DNA of 64,000 nt from Chryseobacterium rhizosphaerae (GTDB lineage: Bacteria > Bacteroidota > Bacteroidia > Flavobacteriales > Weeksellaceae): assembly GCF_003385455.1 (NCBI RefSeq), contig NZ_QNUF01000012.1:62001-126000 (forward strand). The letters are read 5' to 3'. Each line of letters opens with the position of its first letter. The stretch's first letter is position 1. Of this stretch, positions 36,416-47,040 are shown in pieces. The notes beneath the pieces are model-generated. The model was not told where the DNA came from. It was given only the letters and a program-made list of their open reading frames with translations, and did no database searches. The position numbers were made by a program, and so were the translations under genes.

Positions 36416-38758
36416 CTAATTCGCTCTGTTCTTCTCATCAAAATTCACATGACGGCTGGCTCCTTTTACCTTTTTATTTCCAAAAGTATAAGTGGCCGAT
36501 ACTGTTAATCTTCTGGCATCGTAATAATTATTGTAAGAATGGGTTCCTGTCGTATAATAAATTTTACCAATACTTTTTCCCTGCTTAAAAATATCGGAAA
36601 CCATTACATTCACCTGAAGGTTCCTTTCCATAAAGTTCAACTTAAGCCCTGACGTAAAAACTCCGGCAAAATCCATATACACGTTTCCTGAATTTGAAGG
36701 TAAACGGAACCAATAATTGAGAATCAGCTGAATTGTTTTGCCCTTAGTAAGTCCCAGAGTATTCTGAACATCGAAATCATAGCTGTTTCCTTTTCTGGAA
36801 GCGGCATCGGTTGCAAAAACATCCGTATTCATATAAGCATAATTGGCTGAATAATTCGCTTCCCACATTTTGAAAAAAGTATCTGAATAGTTAAGGGAAA
36901 CTCCCATACTGTTCTGATTGTAATAGTTTTCAAAAGTACTGATCCTGTTTTCATTTTTCAGGTTCGCCAGCTGACCAAATGCATCCAAAGTTCTCTGAAA
37001 ATAAGCAGAAGCTGACAGTTTTCCTTTGTAGACATAGGACAGTTCAAAATTGTGATTGATAGAAGGTTTCAGAAACGGATTCCCCGTAAAGTAAGAATTG
37101 ATATTGATGTACCAGCGGTATGGATTGATCGCCCGGAATCCAGGCCTGTTGATCCTTTTGGAATAATTAAGATTGAAGGTATGATTTTCATTACTTTTAT
37201 AGGTAACATAAGCCGTTGGAAAAAATTTCCCATAAGAATTCTCTGTCTGCTGTCCTGAGGTTAAAGAATTTCCGTTAACAACAGCGTATTCATAGCGAAG
37301 CCCAGCTTTTGCCGACCATTTTTCATTGAAAGATTTTTCAAAGCTGATATAGGCGGCATAGTTTTTCTCATTATATTCAAACTGATTGCTTTTTAATGGA
37401 TCTGTCACATAATTTCCATTGATCAGATTCTGATAGGATATATTGGAATTATTATCAAAATTAGTGAATTTCACGCCTGTTTCGGTTTTTGCAAATTGAT
37501 AAGGTAAAGTAAGATCGGCCTGCCCGGAATAGATTTTATAATCTACCGTTGAAGGAGATTTTACCACAAAGCGGTCTCCCAGGTTCTCCGTTGTTGTAAA
37601 ATCAATGGTCGTTTCAGGAACATTGGAAAAATAATTTCCTGTAATGCTCAGCTTATGATCCTGTTTTCCGAATTTCAGATCATAATAGGCACTTGCCGTA
37701 TGCTGCTTCCCTGTTGCTCTGTGTTCTGCATACGTAAGTAGTGTATTTGTATAGTTGTCATTCTGAAAATAGTTCGACGTATTTGTGATATTCATATTGG
37801 AGTGGCCGAATCCATAATCATAGATAAAGCCTATATTAGACTTATTACTCAACTGATAGTCAACACTTATATTAGCGCCCAACCCGTCACCGAAATCTTT
37901 TCTGTTGTCGTTACTTTTAAGACCATCTGCACCTTCTATCCAGTAATTTTCATATGAATGTTTGTCATATTTATTCTGTCTTAATTTCAATGAAGAACGG
38001 AGCTTTTCGTTCTGATAATTGACGGTTGCACTATTGGATGTTCCTGTATACGTTTGCTGCTAAAGACTTGTCGTAAAACTTCCGCTCCATCCCAGATTCT
38101 GATTCTTCTTCAACACAATATTGATCAGTCCGCTATTTCCCTGTGCTTCGTATTTGGCAGGCGGTGAGGTAATGACTTCTATTTTTTCGATATTTTCAGA
38201 TCGCAGACTCTTAAGGTAGGTTACAAGCTCGGTGGGTGAAAAGTTCAGTATCCTGTCGTTTACCATTACCGCTACCCCATTTTTCCCAACAATGGAAACT
38301 CCTGTATTATCATCTATTTTAACCAATGGTGTCGTTGCAAGAGCATCTGCCCCATCCATTCCCTGTGAGGCAATGGAGTTAGCAACATTGAAAACCAATC
38401 GGTCTGCCTTTCTCTCAATCAGTTTTTTTCTGGCGGTAAGACTAACTCCTTCGATCTGCTGTTCTTTCTTTTTTTCAATAAAAAAATCCTGTTTCAGATC
38501 TCCACTTACCGTAATATCCTTATTGAATACTTCCACTCCTTCCTGTATAAGTTGTATATGGTAATTTCCTTTCTCCAAAAGTTTCAGTGAATAATTTCCT
38601 TTTTCATCCGAAATAACAGTTTGTTTCTTCTCACCTTTTACAGCTATTACTTCAACGTAGGAAACCTCATGTCCGGTTTGCGTGATTTTTCCCGTTATAC
38701 TTTGTGAAAAAGCAATTGCCGGAAGTAGGAGTATTCCTGACAAAAATATTCTCTTCAT
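36416..38758 (-). pseudogene. TonB-dependent receptor-like outer-membrane barrel, interrupted by an in-frame TAG
   Basis: The gene starts at 38758 with a signal peptide (GILLLPAIAFSQ), a carboxypeptidase-regulatory-like beta domain (about 20-90), and a TonB plug-like domain with VMVNDRILNFSPTELVTYLKSLRSENIEKIEVITSPPAKYEAQGNSGLINIVLKK. It then reads TTSL, a TAG at 38060-38062, and goes on in the same frame as QQTYTGTSNSATVNYQNEKL into the OMP_b-brl_3 (PF14905) barrel, ending at 36416. One substitution would restore a 780-residue protein. The 3' part has a TTG-initiated frame from 37990 but no signal peptide of its own. A sequencing error or readthrough cannot be excluded. Confidence 0.8.
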
Positions 38759-38853
38759 GAATTATGATCGTTTTTTATAGGACAAGCTATACCATTCTTT
38801 TATTACATCTGTTTTGCTGTTTTTCAATATATTCGCTATTATAAAATTAGAAT

Positions 38854-41655
38854 ATGAAAAAAGGGCTCATCACGTTTTCTTTATTTGTTACCCAGATTAT
38901 TTCTGCTCAGAACTATTCACAATATGTCAATCCGTTCATAGGGACAGGAGGTCATGGTCACACTTTTCCGGGCGCTATAGTTCCTTTCGGAATGGTACAG
39001 CTTTCTCCGGATACCAGAATAGACGGAAGCTGGGACGGATGCAGCGGATATCATTATTCGGATTCGGTGATCTATGGGTTTTCCCATACTCACCTGAATG
39101 GAACCGGGGTTTCTGATTACGGAGATATTATGCTTATGCCTACGATGGGCAATCCAACTCTGAATAGTAAAGACTATTCTTCAAAATTTTCACATAAAAA
39201 CGAAAAAGCTACTGCCGGATTTTATACTGTAAAATTAGATAAAAACAACATCAACGTTCGCCTTACCACTACCAAAAGAGTTGGCTATCACGAGTATACT
39301 TTCAATAATGCCGGAAATGCTAATATTATTCTGGACCTCAACCATAGAGACAAATTGCTGGAAGGTGAAGTAAAAATCATTGATGATAAAACCATTGAAG
39401 TTTTCAGAAGAAGTGAAGCCTGGGCAACCAATCAGTATATCTACTCCAGAATTGAATTTTCTAAACCTATGAAAATCTCTAAGAAGGAAGTTAACGGAAA
39501 ACAGGAGGCCAACCTTTATACCGGAACAAAACTGGCTTTGGCATTTTCTGCAGAGGTTAAAAAGGGAGAAAAAATCAATATAAAAGTTTCCATTTCCCCT
39601 ACAGGCTATGAAGGGGCAGAAAAAAATATGCTGGCAGAAGGACAGACGAAGGATTTTGAAACAGTAAGAAAACAGGCTGAAACAGATTGGGATAAAGAGC
39701 TTTCAAAAATAGAGGTAAAATCTGAGGATAAAAACAAACTCTCTGTTTTTTATACGGCATTGTACCATGTTTTTACACAGCCTAATATCAATATGGATAC
39801 TGATGGAAAATACAGAGGCCGTGATAATAAGCTTTATACAGCCAAAGACTTCGATTATTATACCGTGTTTTCGCTTTGGGATACCTTCAGGGGAGCACAT
39901 CCTCTGATGACTTTAATTGACAGAAAAAGAACCGCCGATTTTGTCAACACCTTTATCAAACAATATGAGCAGGGAGGAAAACTTCCTGTATGGGAGCTGG
40001 CTTCCAATGAAACAGAATGCATGATCGGTTATCATGCTGTTTCTGTAATTGCCGATGCTATGGCTAAAGGAATTCAGGGATTTGATTATGAAAAAGCTTT
40101 TCAGGCGTCAAAGAATTCTGCCATGCTGGATATTTTTGGGTTAAATGCCTACAAGCATAATAATTACATCAGCATAGATGATGAGTCTGAGAGTGTTTCC
40201 AAAACAGTAGAATATGCCTATGATGACTGGTGTATTGCTCAAATGGCTAAAATTTTAGGTAAGAAAGAAGATTATCAGTATTTCATGAAACGTTCTCAAA
40301 ACTGGAAAAACCTCTATAATCCTACGAACGGATTTATGCAACCCAGAAAGAATGGAAAATGGTATGAACCTTTCGATCCGAGAGAGGTAAACAATAATTA
40401 TACAGAAGGAAATTCATGGCATTATTCGTATTCCGTACAACAGGATATTCCCGGTCTTATTGCAGCTCATGGCGGAAAAGAGAAATTTGAAAAATTCATT
40501 GATGCCATCTTCGCTGCTCCGGATAAGACAACAGGCAGAGAACAGGTAGATATTACAGGGTTAATGGGGCAGTATGCGCAGGGAAATGAACCGAGTCATC
40601 ATATTGCTTATCTCTACAATTTTGTAGATAAACCTGAAAAAACAGATGCTAAAATTAAATATATCCTTGATAATTTTTATAAAAATACACCGGACGGACT
40701 TATTGGAAATGAAGACTACGGACAGATGAGTGCCTGGTATGTGCTAAGCTCGATGGGAATTTATTCTGTAACCCCGGGATTACCTGAATGGGCAACAACT
40801 ACTCCTTATTTTGATGAGGTTAAAATTCATCTTGAAGACGGAACTACGAAAACCATTACCAAAAATACAGGTAAGGCAGAACTTAAAAAACTGGGATTTG
40901 AAAATGTAAAATCATTTAAAGATTTTAAGTATGATCAGATCACAGCTTCCCCTATAATTTCAGCTGACCGGATTTTTGACTTTTCTACAAAGGTTGAGAT
41001 TACTCCATTACACCCCGGTGATAAAGTGTATTATATGACTATGGATGAAAGTGATGCCAATAAAAGAAAAACATTCATTCCTTACAAAGGACCTTTCTCT
41101 ATCACAAAAACGACTCAGGTTCTCGCATATGCCGAAAAAAATGGTGAGAAAAGCTCTGCGACAGTAGCCAATTTTAACAGAAGACCGAATTATTGGGATA
41201 TCCATATTCTTTCAAAAGCCACGCCTCAGTATACAGCTAATGGAAAACTGGCATTAATTGACGGAATCAGAGGAGATATCAACTGGCGAAAAGGGGAATG
41301 GCATGGATATCAGGGGCAGAATTTCGAAGCAATTATTGATTTCCAATCTCCTCAGCAGATCACAAAACTATCTTCCACCTATCTTCAGGACAGTAAAGCC
41401 TGGATCCTGATGCCCAAAAAAGTGGAATATTATGTTTCTATGAATGGTAAAGACTTTATTCTTTTGAAAACAATAGATAATACGATCGATCCTAAAGACG
41501 AAAAGGTTCAGATACAAGACTTTACAACGGAAATACTTCCTACCGAAGCCAGATATCTCAAAGTAAAAGCTTATTATTTCGGGAAGCTTCCGGAATGGCA
41601 TCAGGGCGCCGGTGGAGATGCTTATATCTTTATTGATGAAATCTCTGCAAAATAA
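38854..41655 (+). CDS. GH92 alpha-1,2-mannosidase
   Basis: The 933-residue protein has a signal peptide (LFVTQIISAQ) and the GH92 catalytic region: YVNPFIGTGGHGHTFPGAIVPFGMVQLSPDTR at the N-terminus, SLWDTFRGAHPLMTL near residue 345 and WELASNETECMIGYHAVSVIADAM near 390. These are the conserved calcium-dependent GH92 blocks, where enzymes trim alpha-mannosides from N-glycans or mannans. After about 720 an extra CHB_HEX/F5-8-like beta module (about 725-930) may bind substrate. It stands alone and is divergent to the barrel pseudogene. Confidence 0.9.
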   Translation: MKKGLITFSLFVTQIISAQNYSQYVNPFIGTGGHGHTFPGAIVPFGMVQLSPDTRIDGSWDGCSGYHYSDSVIYGFSHTHLNGTGVSDYGDIMLMPTMGNPTLNSKDYSSKFSHKNEKATAGFYTVKLDKNNINVRLTTTKRVGYHEYTFNNAGNANIILDLNHRDKLLEGEVKIIDDKTIEVFRRSEAWATNQYIYSRIEFSKPMKISKKEVNGKQEANLYTGTKLALAFSAEVKKGEKINIKVSISPTGYEGAEKNMLAEGQTKDFETVRKQAETDWDKELSKIEVKSEDKNKLSVFYTALYHVFTQPNINMDTDGKYRGRDNKLYTAKDFDYYTVFSLWDTFRGAHPLMTLIDRKRTADFVNTFIKQYEQGGKLPVWELASNETECMIGYHAVSVIADAMAKGIQGFDYEKAFQASKNSAMLDIFGLNAYKHNNYISIDDESESVSKTVEYAYDDWCIAQMAKILGKKEDYQYFMKRSQNWKNLYNPTNGFMQPRKNGKWYEPFDPREVNNNYTEGNSWHYSYSVQQDIPGLIAAHGGKEKFEKFIDAIFAAPDKTTGREQVDITGLMGQYAQGNEPSHHIAYLYNFVDKPEKTDAKIKYILDNFYKNTPDGLIGNEDYGQMSAWYVLSSMGIYSVTPGLPEWATTTPYFDEVKIHLEDGTTKTITKNTGKAELKKLGFENVKSFKDFKYDQITASPIISADRIFDFSTKVEITPLHPGDKVYYMTMDESDANKRKTFIPYKGPFSITKTTQVLAYAEKNGEKSSATVANFNRRPNYWDIHILSKATPQYTANGKLALIDGIRGDINWRKGEWHGYQGQNFEAIIDFQSPQQITKLSSTYLQDSKAWILMPKKVEYYVSMNGKDFILLKTIDNTIDPKDEKVQIQDFTTEILPTEARYLKVKAYYFGKLPEWHQGAGGDAYIFIDEISAK

Positions 41656-41745
41656 AACGAGAAAAAGAATTTCTATTGTTTTTCTGTTACGATCAGGAAA
41701 GTATTGAAGATCCTGACAGCGAAATACTATACTCTGATTAAAGCT

Positions 41746-41786
41746 AAAACAAACCCCTCTTCAGAATTTGAAGAGGGGTTTGTTTT
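41746..41786. terminator. Bidirectional terminator between GH92 and the dioxygenase gene
   Basis: An 18-bp perfect stem (41746-41763 with 41769-41786) on AAAACAAACCCCTCTTCA encloses a 5-base loop, with T runs on both sides. Confidence 0.9.
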
Positions 41787-41791
41787 TTATC

Positions 41792-42514
41792 TCAATACAT
41801 TCTTTCAGACCATTGCAGGCCCCCCGGAAGTTCCATGTCAGAAAATTCTATATGGATCACCCTTCTCTTTTTACCGTTGGTGGTCCTGTTGGAACCATGA
41901 AGGGTAAGAGGTTTCATAATCATGATTCCCCCTTTTTCCACATTGCATATTTCTTCAGTTTCCACCTTCCAATCGATAGTTTCAGGTCTGTAAATTCCTT
42001 TGGAGTGGGATTTTGGAACCACTTTTAAGGCTCCATTATTTTCATCCGTATCATCCAGATGAATTCTGATGGTATAAATATTCTCCAGTATAGGTAGCGG
42101 AGGCTGAACGGCAAACTGGTTTTGTTTTGTGGTCCAGGGGCCGAAATCGGGTACATCCAATTTTTTATCTACAGAAATAGTGAGATCCTGATGATAGGCT
42201 ACATACCAGTTAGAGGTTTCTGGCTTATCAAAATAAATACTTTTTACCACAAAATATTTTTCTCCAAAAATTTCTTTAACCACTCTTTGAATATTTTCAT
42301 TAAAGATGAGGTCTTTTATTTCTGGAAGTTCTTTTAAAAACTGTCTAATAGCAAACAGGTCTTCAGATTTCCTGAAATTTTCTTTTGAAGTATCTATATT
42401 TTCAAGAACACGACTTATTTTATCAATTTCTTCAGGAGAAAAAATAGTGTTTATAACAGTAAAGCCATATTCAAGAATATGGCTTTTATATATTTCTAAG
42501 TTTTTTAAACTCAT
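41792..42514 (-). CDS. Phytanoyl-CoA dioxygenase family protein
   Basis: The 240-residue Fe(II)/2-oxoglutarate oxygenase has the facial triad motifs: YHQDLTISV (His-x-Asp, near residue 115) and the distal TLHGSNRTTNGKKRRVIH segment (His and 2-oxoglutarate-binding Arg, near 205-220). Members hydroxylate varied small molecules; the substrate here is unknown. It starts 10 bp after the symporter stop on the minus strand and is probably co-transcribed with it. Confidence 0.85.
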   Translation of the reverse strand: MSLKNLEIYKSHILEYGFTVINTIFSPEEIDKISRVLENIDTSKENFRKSEDLFAIRQFLKELPEIKDLIFNENIQRVVKEIFGEKYFVVKSIYFDKPETSNWYVAYHQDLTISVDKKLDVPDFGPWTTKQNQFAVQPPLPILENIYTIRIHLDDTDENNGALKVVPKSHSKGIYRPETIDWKVETEEICNVEKGGIMIMKPLTLHGSNRTTNGKKRRVIHIEFSDMELPGGLQWSERMY

Positions 42515-42524
42515 TGATAAATCT

Positions 42525-43775
42525 TTAAATTTTATCTAAGGGCTCGGTTAACTGTCCTTCCCACTTAGAAACTGCAGAAGTAGCCAGTGTATTTCCTAAT
42601 ACGTTTGTCATACTTCTTCCCATATCACAGAAGTGGTCAATTGGCAGAATTAAAGCAATTCCTTCCGGAGGAATACCAAACATCGAGCAGGTAGCCACAA
42701 TAATCACCAGTGAAGCTCTTGGAACTCCGGCAATACCCTTCGAAGTAAGCATTAATACCAGAAGCATCGTGATCTGCTGCCCCAGTGTCATTTCGATACC
42801 GTAGATCTGGGCAATGAAGATAGAGGCAAATGTCATATACATCATACTTCCATCCAGGTTGAAAGAATATCCTAAAGGCAGAATAAAAGATACTACTCTG
42901 CTGTTACATCCGAATTTCTCAAGCTCTTCCACCAATTTTGGGAATACAGCTTCCGAACTTGTTGTGGAGAATGCGATCAATAAAGGCTCTTTAATTCTTT
43001 TCAATAAATCAAAAAGACGGTTTCCTAAGATCAGATATCCGACCAGTAAAAGAACAAGCCACAGAACTCCTAATGCGAAGAAGAAGTCTCTTAAATAAAT
43101 GGCATAGACTTTAAATATTTCAAACCCATTGGTAGCCACTACTGCTGCAATAGCTCCTAATACTCCCAGAGGAGCAAACCACATAATATATCCTACCATT
43201 TTAAGGATAGCGTGGGCAATAATATCGAAAAGTTTAACGACCGGCTGAGCATATTCTTCTCCCAAATTTGCCAAAGCCACTCCAAACATAATAGCGAATA
43301 CTACAATCTGTAATACTTCATTAGTTGCAAAAGCCTCAAATAAACTTTTAGGAATCATATGCTTCACAAAATCTTCCAAAGAAAAACTTTTGCTGCTTTT
43401 AAGAAGGTCTTCAGCAGAAGCAACATCCTGGATTGGTAGCTTTGTTACATGTCCCGGTTCCAGCCAGTTTACCAGCATCAAGCCTATAAAAAGGGAAACC
43501 AGAGAAGCAGAAATAAACCAAAGCATGGCTTTTGTCCCTACCCTTCCGATCATTTTGATATCACTCATTTTGGCTATTCCAACAACCAAAGTGGTAAATA
43601 CCAATGGGGCAATGATCATCTGTACCAATCTGATGAAAACAGTTCCCAATAATTTTATATTCTTGGAAAAAGGTTCCGCACTTTCCGGATATTTTACATG
43701 TACTATTCCTCCAATTCCTACTCCCAGGATAAGTGCAATGATAATTGCTATAAAAAGTTTATTCTGTCCTTTCAT
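42525..43775 (-). CDS. Dicarboxylate/glutamate:cation symporter (DAACS)
   Basis: The 416-residue protein has the DAACS/GltPh fold with eight helices and two hairpins. Visible motifs are ISTTSSEAVFPKLV-type serine-rich hairpin 1 (AFSTTSSEAVFPKLVEEL), FILPLGYSFNLDGSMMYMTFASIFIAQ (TM7 region) and VIIVATCSMFGIPPEGIALILPIDHFCDMGRSMTNVLGN (hairpin 2 and TM8). It imports glutamate, aspartate or C4-dicarboxylates with Na+ or H+. It is 10 bp upstream of the phytanoyl-CoA dioxygenase-like gene. Confidence 0.9.
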   Translation of the reverse strand: MKGQNKLFIAIIIALILGVGIGGIVHVKYPESAEPFSKNIKLLGTVFIRLVQMIIAPLVFTTLVVGIAKMSDIKMIGRVGTKAMLWFISASLVSLFIGLMLVNWLEPGHVTKLPIQDVASAEDLLKSSKSFSLEDFVKHMIPKSLFEAFATNEVLQIVVFAIMFGVALANLGEEYAQPVVKLFDIIAHAILKMVGYIMWFAPLGVLGAIAAVVATNGFEIFKVYAIYLRDFFFALGVLWLVLLLVGYLILGNRLFDLLKRIKEPLLIAFSTTSSEAVFPKLVEELEKFGCNSRVVSFILPLGYSFNLDGSMMYMTFASIFIAQIYGIEMTLGQQITMLLVLMLTSKGIAGVPRASLVIIVATCSMFGIPPEGIALILPIDHFCDMGRSMTNVLGNTLATSAVSKWEGQLTEPLDKI

Positions 43776-44372
43776 ATATAGTTCAATTTGCGCAAATATA
43801 ATGGTTTTTCAGTTGGCATAAGATTTTCTTCAAAACGGATTAATTTTAGAGTAGAATTTTAATAACCCGTCGGGTATTTTGAAAATAAAAAAAACAATAG
43901 ATGGTTTACAATCTATTCAACTAATCATCAACCAATTAAAACGCCCTTAATTGCAATACTAAAATCTATAAACGTCTCGAAATATATCGATTCGTTATTT
44001 TTTGATTGATTGCATAAAATTATCAGTTTTGCATAAAATATATTATAAAACGATTAGAACCTAACGTTTACATTAATAAGATTCTAAAAACACATTAATT
44101 TATAAGAAATTAAATTTATTATGATGAAACTTATATCTGTTTTTAAGAGCATGCAGTACAATTAATTTTTAAACTTTAAATTTTGCTTATTCCCTCAAAC
44201 GCAACAATTTAAAGGTACTGCATCATTAAAAATCAAAATACTATCCATGAGATTTAATGTACATTTTTTGATTTTTGAAACCAGTTTATGAAATTTTAAA
44301 AATAAGCTGATTAACAGGTAATGATTAACGCTTACTACATTTAATTAATTGCTTGAAATTCTACATGAGAAT
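43776..44372. other. AT-rich intergenic region
   Basis: About 597 bp of AT-rich DNA between divergent units. It has a small GC island at 43866-43877 (ACCCGTCGGGT, a near-palindrome) just upstream of the symporter, which might be an operator. TACATTTA at 44336-44343 is one base off the -7 consensus for the C1q-like cluster. I see no gene. Confidence 0.45.
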
Positions 44373-45269
44373 ATGAAAAAAGAAAAATACAAAATATTGA
44401 TACTTCCCTTATGTTTTTTTATCAATATATTTAATGCACAAATTGGTATAGGAACAGGGAATCCACAAGGAATGTTTCACGTAGACGGTGCCAAGGATAA
44501 TCCAACTTCAGGAACGCCAACTCCAGCACAACTTTCTAATGATATTGTGATCGATAAAGTAACAGGCTTTATTGGAGCGGGAGTTCTTACCCCTCAGGTC
44601 CAATTAGATATGAGATCAACAGCAAATGAAAATTCTCTGGGTATCGGTACTACGAGTATGTTGGCCAATGCAGCAGGAGCAGGTGCTGTACGCTATGATG
44701 TAAATAATACGCCGGTAGGAGCCAAAATTGAAGTGTCTGATGGTACAGTATGGCATAAAGCTTATGTTGCCCCTCAAAAGGCCGTGGTCGTAGTTCGGAA
44801 AATTGTAAGCCAGTCAATACCTACAGCTTCGGCAACAACTATTATTAATTGGAATGAGGTACGTGACATGAGCAATAGCTTTAACCCCAGTTCGGGTGAA
44901 TTTACAGCTCCCCGTAATGGAACCTATACTTTTTTACTAACATTTAATTTTAACGGTACTGTTATTACTGATGGCTCCAGAGTGGAATCACAGTTCTATA
45001 ATCCTGCTACAAGCACGGTTCTGGCCAGTGTCTACAAAACTTTTGGCCAATCTATGACGGGTTCATCTGATGATGCCAATGCTACACGCTCCACACAGGC
45101 TGGAGGCTCAAGTACTGTTACACTCACATTGGATGCAGGTACCAGAGTAAGTGTCAGATTATATCAGAACCTTGCCTCAAGTGCTATTCCACTTCGGGTT
45201 ACCACCGACCCTCTGAATCCCGCAAATCCTGATGATGGGTTTAATAATTTAACCGTAATAGAACATTAA
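44373..45269 (+). CDS. Exported C1q/TNF-like protein 1
   Basis: The 298-residue protein begins with a signal peptide (ILILPLCFFINIFNAQ). It then has a head region IGIGTGNPQGMFHVDG..., a linker (about 60-130) and a C-terminal jelly-roll-like domain with FNPSSGEFTAPRNGTYTFLLTFNFNG, the hallmark of C1q/TNF-like folds. It ends PDDGFNNLTVIEH. An upstream in-frame start at 44349 is rejected because the signal peptide begins at 44373. It is the first of three tandem paralogues. Such proteins occur in Bacteroidota as surface or adhesin-like proteins of unknown role. Confidence 0.7.
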   Translation: MKKEKYKILILPLCFFINIFNAQIGIGTGNPQGMFHVDGAKDNPTSGTPTPAQLSNDIVIDKVTGFIGAGVLTPQVQLDMRSTANENSLGIGTTSMLANAAGAGAVRYDVNNTPVGAKIEVSDGTVWHKAYVAPQKAVVVVRKIVSQSIPTASATTIINWNEVRDMSNSFNPSSGEFTAPRNGTYTFLLTFNFNGTVITDGSRVESQFYNPATSTVLASVYKTFGQSMTGSSDDANATRSTQAGGSSTVTLTLDAGTRVSVRLYQNLASSAIPLRVTTDPLNPANPDDGFNNLTVIEH

Positions 45270-45279
45270 GATATAGAGT

Positions 45280-46119
45280 ATGAAAATCAATATAATTAAA
45301 TTATTCACTTGTATTTTAGTTTTTTCTATCATAAAAACTACTGCACAGGTAGGGTTTTTCATCCCGAATCCTGCACAGCCTTTACACATTGACGCAGGAA
45401 AAGATGATGGTTCCACACCCGATGCAACAAAAATATCTAACGACATCGTTGTTACATCAACCGGTCAGTTAGGTGTTGGCCTTTTAAATCCGGTTACTAA
45501 AGTTGATCTTCGATCTTCAAGTAACGAAAGAATTATTGGTTTGGGCAGTAATACCCAAAGTCCTACTACAGCAGGTGGAGGTGCCATACGTTACAATTCC
45601 AGTGGATTTTTAGAGTATTCTGATGGTGAACAATGGATAGCATTACCACTTACTCCCCCTACCAAGGCCCTTGTAAACGCTAATAAAAGCTCTGCCCAAA
45701 GCATTCCGAGTGCTGCATCAACGGTCATTACCGGTTGGGCAGAAACAGTTGATTTAGGTGCTGGCACCGGTGGGGATTTCGATCCTTCCAGCGGAATTTT
45801 CAAAGCTCCACGCGATGGTTTTTATTTGGTTTCTTTCAGCATCACATTATCTAATGGAAATATCCCTAAAAATACATTTATAGAAACGGCCATAGAAAGC
45901 AGCCAAAGCTCTAATAATATTCCGGTATTTAAAACAATAAATTCTTATCCCGCTTTTCAGGCTGGTGCAGTAAGCAATTATATAAGTGGAAATTGTAATG
46001 CTATTTTCAATCTCAAGAAAGATGATACTATAAAGTTTAGCGTAAGGCATAATATTGGCAGCGCGCGAAACACACTAAATGACAGCAAATTAAATAATTT
46101 AAGCATTAGCGAATTATAA
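45280..46119 (+). CDS. Exported C1q/TNF-like protein 2
   Basis: The 279-residue paralogue has a signal peptide (LFTCILVFSIIKTTAQ), the shared head VGFFIPNPAQPLHIDAG and the linker motif LGVGLLNPVTKVDLRSSSNE. The C1q-like region has FDPSSGIFKAPRDGFYLVSFSITLSNG. The stop of copy 1 is only 10 bp upstream, so they are co-transcribed. It is diverged from copy 1, and also less compact, with no long repeats. Confidence 0.7.
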   Translation: MKINIIKLFTCILVFSIIKTTAQVGFFIPNPAQPLHIDAGKDDGSTPDATKISNDIVVTSTGQLGVGLLNPVTKVDLRSSSNERIIGLGSNTQSPTTAGGGAIRYNSSGFLEYSDGEQWIALPLTPPTKALVNANKSSAQSIPSAASTVITGWAETVDLGAGTGGDFDPSSGIFKAPRDGFYLVSFSITLSNGNIPKNTFIETAIESSQSSNNIPVFKTINSYPAFQAGAVSNYISGNCNAIFNLKKDDTIKFSVRHNIGSARNTLNDSKLNNLSISEL

Positions 46120-46128
46120 AAACACTTA

Positions 46129-47040
46129 ATGATGGTATCAAAAAATAAAATAAAAAGATGTATTAGTACTTTACTTATTGTATCACTTAAAGTAAGCTAT
46201 ATAAATGCTCAAATAGGAATTGGAGTACCCAATCCGACAAATCCTGTAGAAATTAAAACAAATGCGGGTAATATTGTGGTTGACCCTTCCGGAAGAATGG
46301 GTGTGCTGGTAGCTAATCCGAAGGTAGCTATGGATCTGCGTGGCGGCACCAATGGGTCTGTGGCTATCGGGAATACTACGAAAACAGCTGCCGAAGCAGG
46401 TGCAGGTACCTTACGATATGTTGCAAGTCCTGCTATTGGGGTAAAAGGCTATTTAGAATTTTCCGACGGTTCTTCCTGGGTTAGTTTTTTCCCAAAAGGA
46501 AAACCTCGTATCATCGTAATGGCAAGTAAGATTACTCAGGATACATACGTATTTGAAAGTGCAGTACCTTCGGAAATAGGAACTAAATCCGGGGTGGTTC
46601 AAAGAAGATCTTCATACTTAACTAACTGGGCTGAGAAATTAGACTCTGATTCGGGTGTTCCGACTGCAAATTTTAACCCGGCTACTGGTGAATTCATAGC
46701 ACCACGTGACGGTGTATACTTTGCAACTTTTACGTTCGCATTACAATCCAGCCAGGTGAATACTGGAGCCAATAATCAAACAGAGGCAATTTGGGAAGTT
46801 AGAAACTCAGCGGGTACTATTACCCAAAGAGTAAAAACAAATAATGGATATGCTTCTGATACAGGAGGAAGTCCTAATGCAGTACCTGTAGGCTCAGCTT
46901 GTACAGTAAGTGTGTATTTAAATAAAGGAGACAAATTAAGACCTTTTATCTGGATTACAGTAGCATTTGATGGAACAGTCAGCCAGTTTGATACTTCAGG
47001 AAGTGGGGCCTATAATTCACTTACAATAGTTGAACAGTAA
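46129..47040 (+). CDS. Exported C1q/TNF-like protein 3
   Basis: The 303-residue paralogue has a signal peptide (LIVSLKVSYINAQ), IGIGVPNPTNPVEIKTNAG and a C1q-like domain with FNPATGEFIAPRDGVYFATFTFALQSS, followed by a C-terminus ending YNSLTIVEQ. It starts 9 bp after copy 2. A second ATG three bases downstream is an equally possible start. The last residues (NSLTIVEQ) match copy 1 (NNLTVIEH), showing common origin. Confidence 0.7.
   Translation: MMVSKNKIKRCISTLLIVSLKVSYINAQIGIGVPNPTNPVEIKTNAGNIVVDPSGRMGVLVANPKVAMDLRGGTNGSVAIGNTTKTAAEAGAGTLRYVASPAIGVKGYLEFSDGSSWVSFFPKGKPRIIVMASKITQDTYVFESAVPSEIGTKSGVVQRRSSYLTNWAEKLDSDSGVPTANFNPATGEFIAPRDGVYFATFTFALQSSQVNTGANNQTEAIWEVRNSAGTITQRVKTNNGYASDTGGSPNAVPVGSACTVSVYLNKGDKLRPFIWITVAFDGTVSQFDTSGSGAYNSLTIVEQ

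Noticed and set aside
36416..37990. Reading the downstream part of the barrel as a separate intact gene
   Set aside because: It lacks a signal peptide and plug, is in the same frame as the upstream part, and the bridging codons continue smoothly apart from the TAG.
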